NCBI GenBank assembly: GCA_021234155.1
Contig: JAJEKV010000012.1
Location: 5,211,789 to 5,275,788, forward strand
Length of the DNA: 64,000 bases
Source: Isoetes taiwanensis
Taxonomy: Eukaryota > Streptophyta > Lycopodiopsida > Isoetales > Isoetaceae
Reading direction: 5' to 3'
The translations under genes and the position numbers were made by a program. Shown one piece after another: positions 10,299 through 21,702 of this stretch (the first letter of the stretch is position 1; every line of letters begins with the position of its first letter). Below the pieces are notes generated by a model that saw only the letters and a program-made list of their open reading frames with translations, was not told where the DNA came from and ran no database searches.

Positions 10299-10716
10299 AT
10301 GAGAAATCTGGGCCCCTTCATGTAACTGGAAAGCGGGTCTTCTTGCACGACCCCAGCAACCACATATGGAATCCTTCTATGGCGTCCTTCTCCCAGCAAG
10401 ATTCTTCAATGGCAATTGTCTAATGCCGCTCTTTGGCTGCAACGTGTATTGGAACCATCATATCTTCCTTTGAAATTTCTCTCTGACGCGCTACACCAAC
10501 GGATTCTGCTGCGGCATCCTCTTCTGAACCAAATTTTTCAACGGCAATTGACTGCTGCCAGGTGTTTGGCCGCTAATTGAATTAAAGCGCCACCGTCTTC
10601 TTTTGAAATTTCGTCCTGATGAGCCCCATCTTTCTTCCTTTTTTTCATCTTCACAGCATAAGGTTTGAATTCTCCTTTTCGCAAGTCCCTGGATCAGAGG
10701 TCCTGCTCTGATACCA

Positions 10717-10915
10717 TCTTAGAGATATGAAGGAAAAACAAAATATGATTGATCGAATCTGGTTGGTTAGAACAACCCCAATCGTGGCATACAGTTATAT
10801 GTGCAACTGTGGCTCTTCACATGAGATGTGCCCTTTGGCTTGGATCGCCAACTTGGCAGTTAGTCAGCTTGCTACATAAGCACTCTATTGATCTATTATG
10901 ATCATATGTGCAACA
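10717..10915 (-). repeat. 5' LTR of the short element
   Basis: This is the promoter-side LTR for minus-strand transcription; the primer site at plus-strand 10705-10716 abuts it directly. It differs from the other LTR at roughly one base in ten, so the insertion is not young. Confidence 0.85.
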
Positions 10916-12302
10916 TATTTGCTAGTTTAGTTTGCATTTTTTTTCAAGAATCTAGATTATTTCATGCTTTTTGCAAGTATTTTTTTTCGAGGGGTCAATG
11001 GTTCAAGAATCCATAACTGAGGCATCGGGCAATTTAGGTTGTAAAGAGGAGAAGGGCCAGGGGCAGGCAAGAATCTAGTGTGAAGGATTCAGAAGAGGAA
11101 AATTTGGCTAGTGAGTTCAAATCCACGTTGACAATGTGCATTTTTTTTAGATTCACTCTGCACAAAGCTAGCTAAGCTTGAGCAGCTGTTTTTGGTTTGT
11201 GTGGAGTTGCCGAATATTGCAGGATGTCGGACTTGACAATAACTAGGGCATGTGCAAATGGTTGCCCCCATTCTTTTTGATATTCGCTTCCTCTAACATT
11301 CATCTCTTCTTTTAGTTGAGCCTACTGAGCTTGTGAGAGCTTGTCGCCATGGAATAATTTGGCATCCTCGAAGCAGAGTGGAGCATCTTTTGGTTATGGC
11401 ATCTTCCGTTTATAGCATCTTCGGAGCAGATTAATGCTGATCAAATCCCACATTTTAGCGACAGTTTCTTCTGCAAAGGATGTTGTTTGCTGAGCTTTAT
11501 GGTGAGCCCATTGCCATAGCTTGATGAGGGCAGGTAGGAGCCAGGGATGAGCCCACTGCCACAGTCGATTGAGGGTAGAAGCCGCTTTGAGCATGGCCAA
11601 GGATGGCTTCATCGGGTTTCCCTGATTTGTCGGGGCATTTTAACTATTGGTTGCATTTTTTAATTTTTGTTTTTTTTGCCATGATGGTTTTGCACTTTGT
11701 ACGTGTGTTTATTTTGCACCATCGACATTGGAATGCTTTCTTCTTATCAAAATTCTATTAGCTATATCATGGAATATTCTCTAAATCGATGGTTTCAGTT
11801 ATATTTTGTAGTATATACTAGTTTTGTGAAGATAAGACAATGTTAATATGTCCATTTTTGTCTAATATAAAGAACAGTTAGATGTTGTTCTGCCCCTTCA
11901 TCTAATCCTATGTCGCCACGTGGCCATTTTTTTTAGCACACTTTCATTTCCAGGAAGTACAATGACAAAATGTTCAATGTTTTTTATGGCGGTTCTCTGC
12001 TCCAGCCATCGGATTGTTGACACGTGGCGCAGAACAACACCTAACTCTCCTCCACATTATAAGGAAGCCTATTTAGGGTCTGATCACATGAAGCTCTTGA
12101 CAGGGATCATTTCTTGTTGACGGGTATCTGTTTTTTTGTGCTGGGCCACATGAAGCTGTCGATGGGATATGAACCGCAGAGTCATCTTCCTTCTTTCACG
12201 CAGCAAGAGGTTTCAAAATTTGCGGTGCTAGATGAAAAATACAAGCCACGTGTTGAAATCGAATGGATTCCTGTTGATAGAAATCCATTCAACCGAGGGT
12301 GG
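10916..12302. other. No gene seen; three CACGTG boxes near the right end
   Basis: The sequence is unrecognised and without convincing ORFs. CACGTG cores lie at 11917, 12021 and 12247; the first sits in the perfect palindrome GCCACGTGGC. A TATA-like ATTATAAGG lies at about 12056. The stretch could be the promoter of the gene whose fragments begin at 12.1-12.3 kb. An ORF at 12114-12329 (…KYKPRVEIEWIPVDRNPFN) ends where the repeated module starts and may be its first exon. Confidence 0.3.
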
Positions 12303-13700
12303 GATCCAGATGCATTTCATCATTTCTGATTCAAAGGGGGAACACTCGTAGGCTGTCAATATTTGAAACTATTATTTGAATTTCACAACTTACAAACTTT
12401 TACACTTTTAAAAATACTTTAAGAAAAGTTTTAGGTTGAAATTAATTAAACGATATAAAGTTATTGGTTTAGTAATAACTATTGAAAAATTTATTATTGA
12501 TGAGATAAAATATATTGACATTTAATCAATAATAAACTATTCATTTTTTATTAAACATAAACGTAATCATTTAATTAATTTCAATTTAAAAGTTTCTTTA
12601 AATATTTTGAAAAAAATATACAGAGTTATCTTAGATGAAAATTTAATTCTAAATAGATGAAACCGATAATTAGTTTAGAAAGCAACTTTAAACTTTAGTA
12701 AACATCATATTTTTTATCTAAATTACTAAAATCAATAAGAGCTAAAAATACATATAATATTATCATGGCATCCTTGAAGTACATTTATTAGATTTGATTA
12801 AGTCCAAATTTTGTTAAATATGTCATTATTTAATAGGCAGTGGGTAAATGGTTATGGATGTCAAGAAGAGAAACAGAAACGGAGAAGAAAAAGATGTTCA
12901 GGAGAGTTACAGGGTATGTCCATTCGTTTGTGTCAGACAAAGCAAGTGCTTTTTTAATAATAAATGCCCCTTTACAATTTGTTGCCTAAATGTGAATTTC
13001 TTTTCTGCAGAATTGTAAATGAGATGACTCCAAAAAATTACGATGTCAAGCTTAACAAATTATTGCAATAGACTCTGCAAAAATTTTGAAGGTCTAGATC
13101 TTAAATTGGAAGTAAATTAGTCCTTCTATGGTTAAACTTTTGAAGGGGTTAATGTATGATCTTCTTCTCCAAATTGCTCAAGGTATCCCCAGCATGTTAA
13201 GAAGCTACCAAACATAACCTATGCTTTAGCTTCAAGAAACATGGTCTTCCAAGATCCTAGTGCCATAGTAGGCCTTGAAGATGCAGTTAATTTGATAATG
13301 TAGCACAAGCTTTATATTTGTTGAACCGAGACATATTTTATTCACATGCAAAACACTTTTTACGAAAGCCCGACAATGTAGTTACTGCATGGTGTTATCA
13401 ATGGCCATATGTTAAGTCTGAGGTTGATAATGCGACCAAAGCATCTTATAAAAAAATAAATCCATGTTGGAAACCTCAACGAGATGAACATCATACAGAC
13501 ACTCCCTTCTGACAGATGAACATCATATAGAGCAAAAATCTAAAGAGAAATAGAAAAACATCCCCTTCTAGTGGATTTTAGGCCATAATAGAGCAAGGCA
13601 AGGAGCTTCACAACCATCGTTGTGAAGAATAGAAGATGATTGCCGAACATAATTTGAGGTAGACTTCGTTTACGTCCCCGAATGCACGGTCGAAAAAGAT
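12303..13700 (+). repeat. Exon-module array, copy 1 (modules P and S)
   Basis: This is the leftmost copy of a repeated gene fragment. After an AT-rich 500-bp stretch, an exon-like block at 12841-12913 (KWLWMSRRETETEKKKMFRR) lies between an AG and GTATGT. A 97-bp intron ends TTTTCTGCAG, and a second block at 13011-13111 (SKNYDVKL, then LLQ…) ends at GTAAAT. Blocks encoding LLKGLMYDLLLQIAQ and LPNITYALAS, then a frame starting MLNRDIFYSHAKHFLRKPDN (13318-13512), follow. Splice signals are canonical and the blocks recur in other copies, so they are gene pieces. The product is charged and perhaps nuclear; I do not recognise it. All copies have stops or are incomplete. Confidence 0.55.
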
Positions 13701-13869
13701 TCCCGCTTATAATTTTCGTCTTCTATTTATCTTCTATTATGATATATTCAACAAAATTTAGACTTATTCAGATTTAATATATAGCACTTCAAGAACGCCA
13801 TTATAAGAATATATGTTTTGTTTGATTCTTCTTGATTGTTATAATTTTTATAAGTTTTAATTATATAAG

Positions 13870-15384
13870 TTTAACTTTCAATTAAAACTATAATGGTTAT
13901 CAAAGAATAAACTTGATTACCAAACTAATCTTCATTTGAATCTATTTAGAATTAGACATTTCAAGAATATAAAAATTTCAGTTTGTAGTGATTTAACAGA
14001 TTCAAAATTTAGCAATCATGATAATTAAATGAAACCTGATGGTTTGATAAGCGATTGACTTAAAACTATTATTAGAATTTCACAATTTACAAACTTTTAC
14101 ACTTTTAATAATACTTTAAATATGTCATTATTTTGTTAAATATGTCATTAAATATGTCCAAATTTTGTTAAATATGTCATTATTTAATAGGCAGCGGGTA
14201 AATGGTTATGGATGTCAAGAAGAGAAACAGAAATGGAGAAGAAAAAAATGTTCATGAGAGTTATAGGGTATGTCTATTCGTTTGTGTCAGATAAAGCAAG
14301 TGCTTTTTTAATAGTAAATGCCCCTTTACAATTTGTTGCCTAAATGTGAATTTCTTTTCTGCAGAATTGTAAATTAGATGGCTCCAAAAAATTACGATGT
14401 CAAGCTTAAACAATTATTGCAATCCATAGACTCTGCAGAAACTTTGAAGGTCCAGATTTTAAATTGGAAGTAAATTAGTCCTATAGTTAAACTTTTGAAA
14501 GGGTTAATGTATGATCTTAAGATGAAGAAGAGATTGGCAATGCTTCACCCTCTATTGATAGTGACGGAAAAAATAACTCAAGCATTTCCTCAAGTGACAG
14601 TGAAAGAAGTAAAACTGATGAAGATGGCATAAACGAGCATGATGATGTCCTGGATCCCTCTCTTATCACTCCTCACATTTTTGCACATAATTGAGTCTTA
14701 GAAAAAAAGAAGTAAATTTTGAATGTGAATATGAAGATTTTATCTTCATTTTTGAAAATTCTATAATTTCAATTGTAAACTTCACTTCGATTTTCAATTA
14801 AAATTTATGTTTTCTTAAATTAGAGGTTCTCTCTAAAAACATACTTCAGGCAAATTATAATTGCTAGAAAAAGTGTCACTTTCACATAGTCAATTCTCTA
14901 TTTGGACAAAAAAATTAATGATTTTCGGGGGGAGGGAGATCAAAATACACTTTTCTGCCCCCTTTTTTTCATCTCATTTTAGCCATTGTTGTCCAAAAAA
15001 GAAATCTTCAAAGAATATTCCTTTTGCTTCCGTTTCAATAATTTGCTCCTATTTCAAATACAATCTTGTTCAATTCAAGTTTTCTCTACGCAATGGACAA
15101 AAATTGCCTTCATGCAGCCTCCTACAGAATGTTATGGCCTCCGAGAGCAAATAACCTCTGCACAAGCCAAAACTATTTGAGGCATTGACTTGTACAACCT
15201 ATTAGAATGCGAGTACTTAGAAATACGAGATTGACAATAAAAAACTTATCATGCAATGTAAGTTAAAGATGCAAAACATGCTTAGAATTGATTCTAAAAC
15301 TGGCATGTATGGCCAGTCAATGATTTGCTAATAGACCATTATTACCAGGGTAAAAAAATCCCATCTTTGCAGGTATAAAGGAAA
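13870..15384 (+). repeat. Exon-module array, modules Q and R, first copy
   Basis: Module Q is a variant of the KWLW/NCK exon pair after a different AT-rich leader, with a roughly 470-bp deletion near 14120 relative to the copy at 16158. Module R (from about 14520) holds an acidic, serine-rich reading frame, EIGNASPSIDSD, then SSISSSDSERSKTDEDG, ending at a stop near 14693, typical of a disordered C-terminal tail. The rest of R to 15384 is AT-rich; a frame around CYGLREQITSAQAKTI could be another exon. Confidence 0.5.
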
Positions 15385-16157
15385 GATAATGAATCCAGAT
15401 GCATTCCATCATTTCTGATTCAAAGGAGGAACACTCCTATGCTGTCAATATTTGAAACTATTATTTGAATTTCACAACTTACAAATTTTTACACTTTTAA
15501 AAATACTTTAAGAAAAGTTTTAGGTTGAAATTAATTAAACGATATAAAGTTATTGGTTTAGTAATAACTATTGAAAAATTTATTATTGATGAGATAAAAT
15601 ATATTGACATTTAATCAATAATAAACTATTCATTTTTTATTAAACATAAACGTAATCATTTAATTAATTTCAATTTAAAAGTTTCTTTAAATATTTTGAA
15701 AAAAAATAGTATTTTAATTATACAGAGTTATCTTAGATGAAAATTTAATTCTAAATAGATGAAACCGATAATTAGTTTAGAAAGCAACTTTAAACTTTAG
15801 TAAACATCATATTTTTTATCTAAATTACTAAAATCAATAAGAGCTAAAAATACATATAATATTATCATGGCATTCTTGAAGTACATTTATTAGATTTGAT
15901 TAAGTCCAAATTTTGTTAAATATGTCATTATTTAATAGGCAGCGGGTAAATGGTTATGGATGTCAAGAAGAGAAACAGAAACGGAGAATAAAAAGATGTT
16001 CAGGAGAGTTACATGGTATGTCCATTCGTTTGTGTCAGACAAAGCAAGTGCTTTTTTAATAAAAAATGCCCCTTTACAATTTGTTGCCTAAATGTGATTT
16101 TCTTTTCTGCAGAATTGTAAATGAGATGACTCCAAAAAATTACGATGTCAAGCTTAA
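15385..16157 (+). repeat. Exon-module array, module P, second copy
   Basis: It is nearly identical to 12303-13060, starting at the shared CCAGATGCATTCCATCATTT and running through the KWLW exon and its 3' intron into the next exon. It stops inside that exon at about 16160, where module Q begins; module S is missing. This is a deletion junction within the array. Confidence 0.6.
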
Positions 16158-17154
16158 CAAATGGTTATCAATTAAAACTATAATGGTTATCAAAGAATAA
16201 ACTTGATTTCCAAACTAATCTTCATTTGAATCTATTTAGAATTAGACATTTCAAGAATATAAAAATTTCAATTTGTAGTGATTTAACAGATTTAAAATTT
16301 AGCAATCATGATAATTAAATGAAACCTGATGGTTTGATAAGCGATTGCCTTAAAACTATTATTAGAATTTCACAATTTACAAACTTTTATACTTTTAATA
16401 ATACTTTAAGAAAAGTTTTTGTTTGAAATTAATTAAACGATATAAAGTTATTGGTTTAGTAATAACTATTGAATAATTTATTGTTGATGAGATAAAATAT
16501 ATTGACATTTAATCAATAATAAACTATTCATTTTTTATTAAAAATAAACGTAATCATTTAATTAATTTCAATCTAAAATTTTCTTTAAATATTTTGAAAA
16601 GAATAGTATTTTAATTATATAGAGTTATCTTAGATAAAAATTTAATTCTAAATAGATGAAACTGAGAGTTAGTTTAGAAAGCAACTTTAAACTTTAGTAA
16701 ACATCATCTTTTTTATCTAAATTACTAAAATCAATAAGAGCTAAAAATACATATAGTATTATCATGACATCCTTGAAGTACATTTATTAAATTTGATTAA
16801 GTCCAAATTTTGTTAAATATGTCATTATTTAATAGGCAGCGGGTAAATGGTTATGGATGTCAAGAAGAGAAACAGAAATGGAGAAGAAAAAGATGTTCAG
16901 GAGAGTTAGAGGGTATGTCTATTCATTTGTGTCAGACAAAGCAAGTGCTTTTTTAATAGTAAATGCCCCTTTACAATTTGTTGCCTAAATGTGAATTTCT
17001 TTTCTGCAGAATTGTAAATTAGATGGCTCCAAAAAATTACGATGTCAAGCTTAAACAATTATTGCAATCCATAGACTCTGCAGAAACTTTGAAGGTCCAG
17101 ATTTTAAATTGGAAGTAAATTAGTCCTATAGTTAAACTTTTGAAAGGGTTAATG
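16158..17154 (+). repeat. Exon-module array, module Q, second copy
   Basis: It matches 13876-14519 but retains about 470 bp that the first copy lost. The KWLW exon and the following exon (CKLDGSKNYDVKLKQ) are present with canonical splice signals. Its right end is interrupted at AATG (17151-17154) by the dimeric insertion; the uninterrupted paralogous site is at 14516-14520. Confidence 0.6.
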
Positions 17155-18215
17155 TCGTCGATTCGCGTAGCGAATCGGCATTCTTGCTCAAGACGAGCAT
17201 GCATGCATTGCATGCGTCGCATGCATGCATCGCATCGCGTTTTTGAAAGTTTCGTCGGGTTGGACGCTTGCTACTTATTGCGAAGTTCTTCATCGACGTT
17301 TCATCGGGCGCTTCCTCTTCTTGCCAGCATCTTTTATTCTCTTTAATTGTTTCCGGGGGAGGGCTTCTTGCCTGGTTTGGCCAATTTGGCGTTGCTTTCC
17401 TGCTGTCCTTTTCGGCCTTTAGCCTTCATCCTGTGACCTTCGTCCTCGATCCTAGTTTGTTAAGGAAGTCCTTTGGTATTCGGGCGCTTTGTTGGTTTCA
17501 TGCGAGTCGCAGTGCAAGAATGTCGTCGATTAGCGTAGCGAATCGGCATTCTTGCTCAAGACGAGCATGCATGCATTGCATGCGTCGCATGCATGCATCG
17601 CATGCGTTTTGGGCCGTTCGTCAGGTTGGACGTTTGCTACTTATTGCAGAGTTCTTCATCGACGTTTCATCGGCGCTTCCTCTTCTCTCAGCAGTACCTT
17701 ATTCTCTTTGAACCCACCCTTCCCCCCCCTTCTTTGTTTACTATATTTTGTACAAGTTCTGTTTATCATGTTTTTCCACCCGGTGGGTGATGCTTTTTTT
17801 CCACCCACTGGGTGATGCTATTCTTTGGTATGTTTCTCGTTTGTTGTTGGTGATGTGCAGGTACAGGTTGGCGAGCGCCATCCGTTTTGACTTCTCCATG
17901 CGCGGGTTTTTGGGAGCGATTCTATGCCTTACGTTTGTCTAAGCCCCTTGCCGAAGGCTTATCACTAGGGTTTTTCCTGGGGTTTTTTAATCCCGGTGAT
18001 AAGCTTTCGGCAGGTACATCAGCCACTCATCTATTAGCATTGTATTTGTTTTTGGGGTCCAAATGTTATAATTGGATTTTTCCTTTATTTTTTCGTGGGT
18101 AGTTCGCATGTGTGCGGCTATCCACTGTCCACCATTGTAGAAATCTGCTGAGATGAATGAGAAGCCTATCTATCGGGCGCTTTGTTGGTTTCATACGAGT
18201 CGCAGTGCAAGAATG
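17155..18215 (+). mobile_element. Dimeric insertion element, copy I
   Basis: A 1061-bp GC-richer insertion splits the module sequence that is continuous at 14516-14520; AATG flanks both sides. It consists of two head-to-tail units, 17155-17522 and 17523-18215, joined through another AATG. Both units begin with about 190 bp of shared head and end with a shared 42-bp tail (GCAAGAATG), but their middles differ. The head starts with a hairpin, CGATTCGC-GTA-GCGAATCG, and CATTCTTGC in the head is the inverse of the GCAAGAATG tail. A 19-bp stem (17947-17965 with 17996-18014) lies in the second unit. No transposase is encoded. The 3-4 bp duplication fits a cut-and-paste DNA element, but I cannot assign a superfamily. 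Confidence 0.7.
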
Positions 18216-19084
18216 TACGATCTTAAGATGAAGAAGAGATTGACAATGCTTCACCCTCTATTGATAGTGACGAAAAAAATAACTCAAGCATTTCCTCAAG
18301 TGACAGTGAAAGAAGTAAAACTGATGAAGATGGCATAAACGAGCATGATGATGTCCTGGATCCCTCTCTTATCACTCCTCACATTTTTGCACGTAACTGA
18401 GTCTTAGAAAAAAAGAAGTAAATTTTGAATGTGAATATGAAGATTTTATCTTTATTTTTGAAAATTCTATAATTTCAATTGTAAATTTCACTTCGATTTT
18501 CAATTAAAATTTATGTTTTCTTAAATTAGAGGTTCTTTCCAAAAACATACTTCAGGCAAATTATAATTGCTAGAAAAAGTGTCACTTTCACATAGTCAAT
18601 TCTCTATTTGGACAAAAAAATTAGTGATTTTGGGGGGGGAGATCAAAATACACTTTTCTGCCCCCTTTTTTTCACCTCATTTTAGCCATTGTTGGCCAAA
18701 AAAGAAATCTTCAAAGAATATTCCTTTTGCTCCCGTTTCAATGATTTGCTCCCGTTTCAAATACAATCTTGTTCAATTCAAGTTTCTCTACGAACAAAAA
18801 TTGCCTTCATGCAGCCTCCTACAGAATGTTATGGCCTCCGAGAGCAAATGACCTCTGCACAAGCCAAAACTATTTGAGGCATTGACTTGTACAACCTATT
18901 AGAATGCGAGTACTTAGAAATACGAGATTGACAATAAAAAACTTATCATGCAATGTAAGTTAAAGATGCAAAACATGCTTAGAATTGATTCTAAAACTGG
19001 CATGTATGGCTAGTCAATGGTTTGCTAATAGACCATTATTACCAGGGTAAAAAAATCCCATCCTTGCAGGTATAAAGGAAAGAT
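18216..19084 (+). repeat. Exon-module array, module R, second copy
   Basis: It is about 97% identical to 14520-15384, including the acidic serine-rich reading frame ending near 18400. Its left part was separated from module Q by the dimeric insertion. Confidence 0.6.
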
Positions 19085-20525
19085 ACTGAATCCAGATGCA
19101 TTCCATCATTTCTGATTCAAAGGAGGAACACTCGTAGGCTGTCAATATTTGAAACTATTATTTGAATTTCACAACTTACAAACTTTTACACTTTTAAAAA
19201 TACTTTAAGAAAAGTTTTAGGTTGAAATTAATTAAACGATATAAAGTTATTGGTTTAGTAATAACTATTGAAAAATTTATTATTGATGAGATAAAATATA
19301 TTGACATTTAATCAATAATAAACTATTCATTTTTTATTAAACATGAACGTAATCATTTAATTAATTTCAATCTAAAAGTTTCTTTAAATATTTTGAAAAA
19401 CATAGTATTTTAATTATACAGAGTTATCTTAGATGAAAATTTAATTCTAAATAGATGAAACTGATAACTAGTTTAGAAAGCAACTTTAAACTTTAGTAAA
19501 CATCATATTTTTTATCTAAATTACTAAAATCAATAAGAGCTAAAAATACATATAATATTATCATGGCATCCTTGAAGTACATTTATTAGATTTGATTAAG
19601 TCCAAATTTTGTTAAATATGTCATTATTTAATAGGCAGCGGGTAAATGGTTATGGATGTCAAGAAGAGAAACAGAAACGGAGAAGAAAAAGATGTTCAGG
19701 AGAGTTACAGGGTATGTCCATTCGTTTGTGTCAGACAAAGCAAGTGCTTTTTTAATAATAAATGCCCCTTTACAATTTGTTGCCTAAATGTGAATTTCTT
19801 TTCTGCAGAATTGTAAATGAGACGACTCCAAAAAATTACGATGTCAAGCTTAAAAAATTATTGCAATCCACAGACTCTGCAAAAAATTTGAAGGTCCAGA
19901 TCTTAAATTGGAAGTAAATTAGTCCTTCTATGGTTAAACTTTTGAAGGGGTTAATGTATGATCTTCTTCTCCAAATTGCTCAAGGTACTGCACATCCCCA
20001 GCATGTTAAGAAGCTACCAAACATAACCTATGCTTTAGCTTCAGAAAACATGGTCTTCCAAGATCCTAGTTCCATAGTAGGCCTTGAAGATGCAGTTAAT
20101 TTGATAATGTAGCACAAGCTTTATATGTGTTGAACCGAGACATATTTTATTCACATGCAAAACACTTTTTACGAAAGCCCGGCAATGTAGTTGCTGCATG
20201 GTGTTATCAACGGCCGTATGTTAAGTCTGAGGTTGATAATGTGACCAAAGCATCTTATAAGAAAATAAATCCATGTTGGGAACCTCAACGAGATGAACAT
20301 CATACAGACACTCCCTTCCGAAGGATGAACATCATACAGAGCAAAAATCTAAAGAGAAATAGAAAAACATCCCCTTCTAGTGGATTTTAGGCCATAATAG
20401 AGCAAGGCAAGGAGCTTCACAGCCATCGTTGTGAAGAATAGAAGATGATTACCGAACATAATTTGAGGTAAACTTCATTTACGTCCCCTAATGCACGGTC
20501 GAAAAAGATTCCCGCTTATAATTTT
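19085..20525 (+). repeat. Exon-module array, modules P and S, third copy
   Basis: This is the most complete copy. The KWLW exon, its following exon and module S are in order: VKLLKGLMYDLLLQIAQ, GTAHPQHVKKLPNITYALAS (19930-20112), then MLNRDIFYSHAKHFLRKPGN (20127-20390). Frames are still separated by a TAG after NLIM and by splice-like gaps. It is followed directly by the GC-rich dyad and PPR copy 1, the same order as at 46.2-49.7 kb. Confidence 0.55.
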
Positions 20526-20920
20526 CGAGGCGGCGCCGCTAGCTGAGGCGACCGACAAGTGGTGAAGCCGCCGAGGCTAGCGGCGCCGCTGAGAAAAATC
20601 TAGGTTAGAATCTTTTTCACCCTTGTGTTCTTTTTTAAGCTTGCCCTTTTTCCCGGGATCAACATAAAGGGATGAACAAGGGATTTAGGCTCCAGTTCAT
20701 AGCCTCTTCAACTTCGATAGTGAAAAACCTTGTGGTTGTTTGAAACATGTGATTGCATATCTATTGTGGTCCTGCCCTAGCCGTGGCATATCTTGGAATC
20801 TATTGTGCTCCCCATACATAGCCGTGGCATATCCAAGAACATGCCTAATCTTTCCTTTACGTTTTATACTTTTTATATGATGGTAAGGGATTCGGCGGCG
20901 CCGCCCGAGTCCACTGCGGA
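20526..20920. repeat. GC-rich dyad region upstream of PPR copy 1
   Basis: GCGGCGCCGCTAGC at about 20531 is repeated in inverted form (GCTAGCGGCGCCGC) at about 20576, a 14-bp perfect stem around 30 bp of loop. A third GGCGGCGCCGCC lies at about 20894. The region stands out as a GC island in AT-rich DNA and is conserved at 47752-48150 before PPR copy 2. It could be a promoter CpG island or the relic of an element. Confidence 0.5.
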
Positions 20921-21349
20921 GCCTGGCTGGGCCGCCTCATCCCTTACACAACACCATATAAAGGCTTTTGATATAATACATAAAACTGGCTAAATTAACG
21001 TTGAACTAACGAACAAGTTTGAAACTCCTCTCACTTCTATAAGCTGAATGGCATAGCCGCCCAGCGTGTGCCAACAACTTTTTTTCATCGATCTTCTGGT
21101 TCCTTTTTCTTCTTGATCGATGGCCTGCACACACATACTTAGAAATATGTGTATGCATATTTCAAGGCTGCACAGAGTTGAAAGCCATCTTTCATGGAAA
21201 ACTGGCACATGCCAACCTTGTCAGGTCCACATTGGAACCCAACATATTCATGTGGAATGTTTTGATCAATATGTATGCAAAATGCGGCAGCTTAAAAGAG
21301 GCCATGCAAGTATTTGATAATATGGATACACGGAATGTTTTTACTTGGA

Positions 21350-21410
21350 TTTTTTTTTTTTTTTAATTGTATTATCAAGCCATTTAGGCCCCCAGGCCTC
21401 TCTGGCAAAT
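21350..21410 (-). mobile_element. Short poly-A-tailed retroelement fragment inside PPR copy 1
   Basis: PPR copy 2 reads straight from ACTTGGA to ATTGCAGGATATG, while copy 1 has about 55 extra bases: a 17-T run followed by AATTGTATTATCAAGCC and GGCCCCCAGGCCTCTCTGG. On the minus strand this is a TTGATAATACAATT-type end with a poly-A tail, as in a LINE or SINE 3' end. Confidence 0.55.
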
Positions 21411-21702
21411 ATAATTGCAGGATATGTTCAGATGGGGAATGATAAAGGAGCCCTTAATCTCTATATACAAATAAAACAGAATGGAATGCGTGCAAACAAG
21501 GTAACTCTTTTGAGCGTTATGAAAGCATGTAAGGGTCTAGCTTCCATGGAAAGAGGTAAATATGCACATGCTGATGCTCTGACAGGAAATTATGAATCAG
21601 ACTACTTCATTGGAAATACACTTATTGACATGTATTGCAAATATGGAAGTGTGGAAGATGCATATAGCGTATTCAAGAGGTTGCCTGAGCAAAATGTTGT
21701 CT

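Larger units (their letters stand above)
8855..10915 (-). mobile_element. Short non-autonomous LTR retroelement (Copia-type primer site)
   Basis: Two 199-bp repeats (8855-9053 and 10717-10915), about 90% identical, flank 1.66 kb. On the minus strand the right repeat is followed by TGGTATCAGAGC, the usual plant primer-binding site for initiator Met tRNA, and the left repeat is preceded by a purine run (CAGGGAAG), so the element reads right to left. No reverse transcriptase or integrase is present; small ORFs at 10298-9888 and 9843-9634 (minus) are unrecognised. The LTRs begin TGTTGC but end AAGA rather than the usual CA. Flanking 5-mers TATCT and TATTT may be a decayed target duplication. It is TRIM/LARD-like and needs enzymes from another element to move. 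Confidence 0.85.

Noticed and set aside
14861-15154. ORF of 97 codons repeated at 18567-18851
   Set aside because: It lies in AT-rich module R, is phenylalanine/serine-rich and differs by indels between copies that break the frame, so it is not under coding constraint.
17268-17815. Cysteine- and serine-rich ORFs in the dimeric insertion
   Set aside because: Frames are not conserved between copies I and II and translate structural repeats.
18140-18215. Hammerhead ribozyme (retrozyme) in the dimeric insertion
   Set aside because: A CTGCTGAGATGAATGAGAAG stretch resembles the core, but the strict CTGATGA…GAA core and a matching cleavage stem are absent.
17155-18215. Helitron
   Set aside because: A 3' stem is present, but no TC start and no CTRR end were found, and insertion is not between A and T without duplication.
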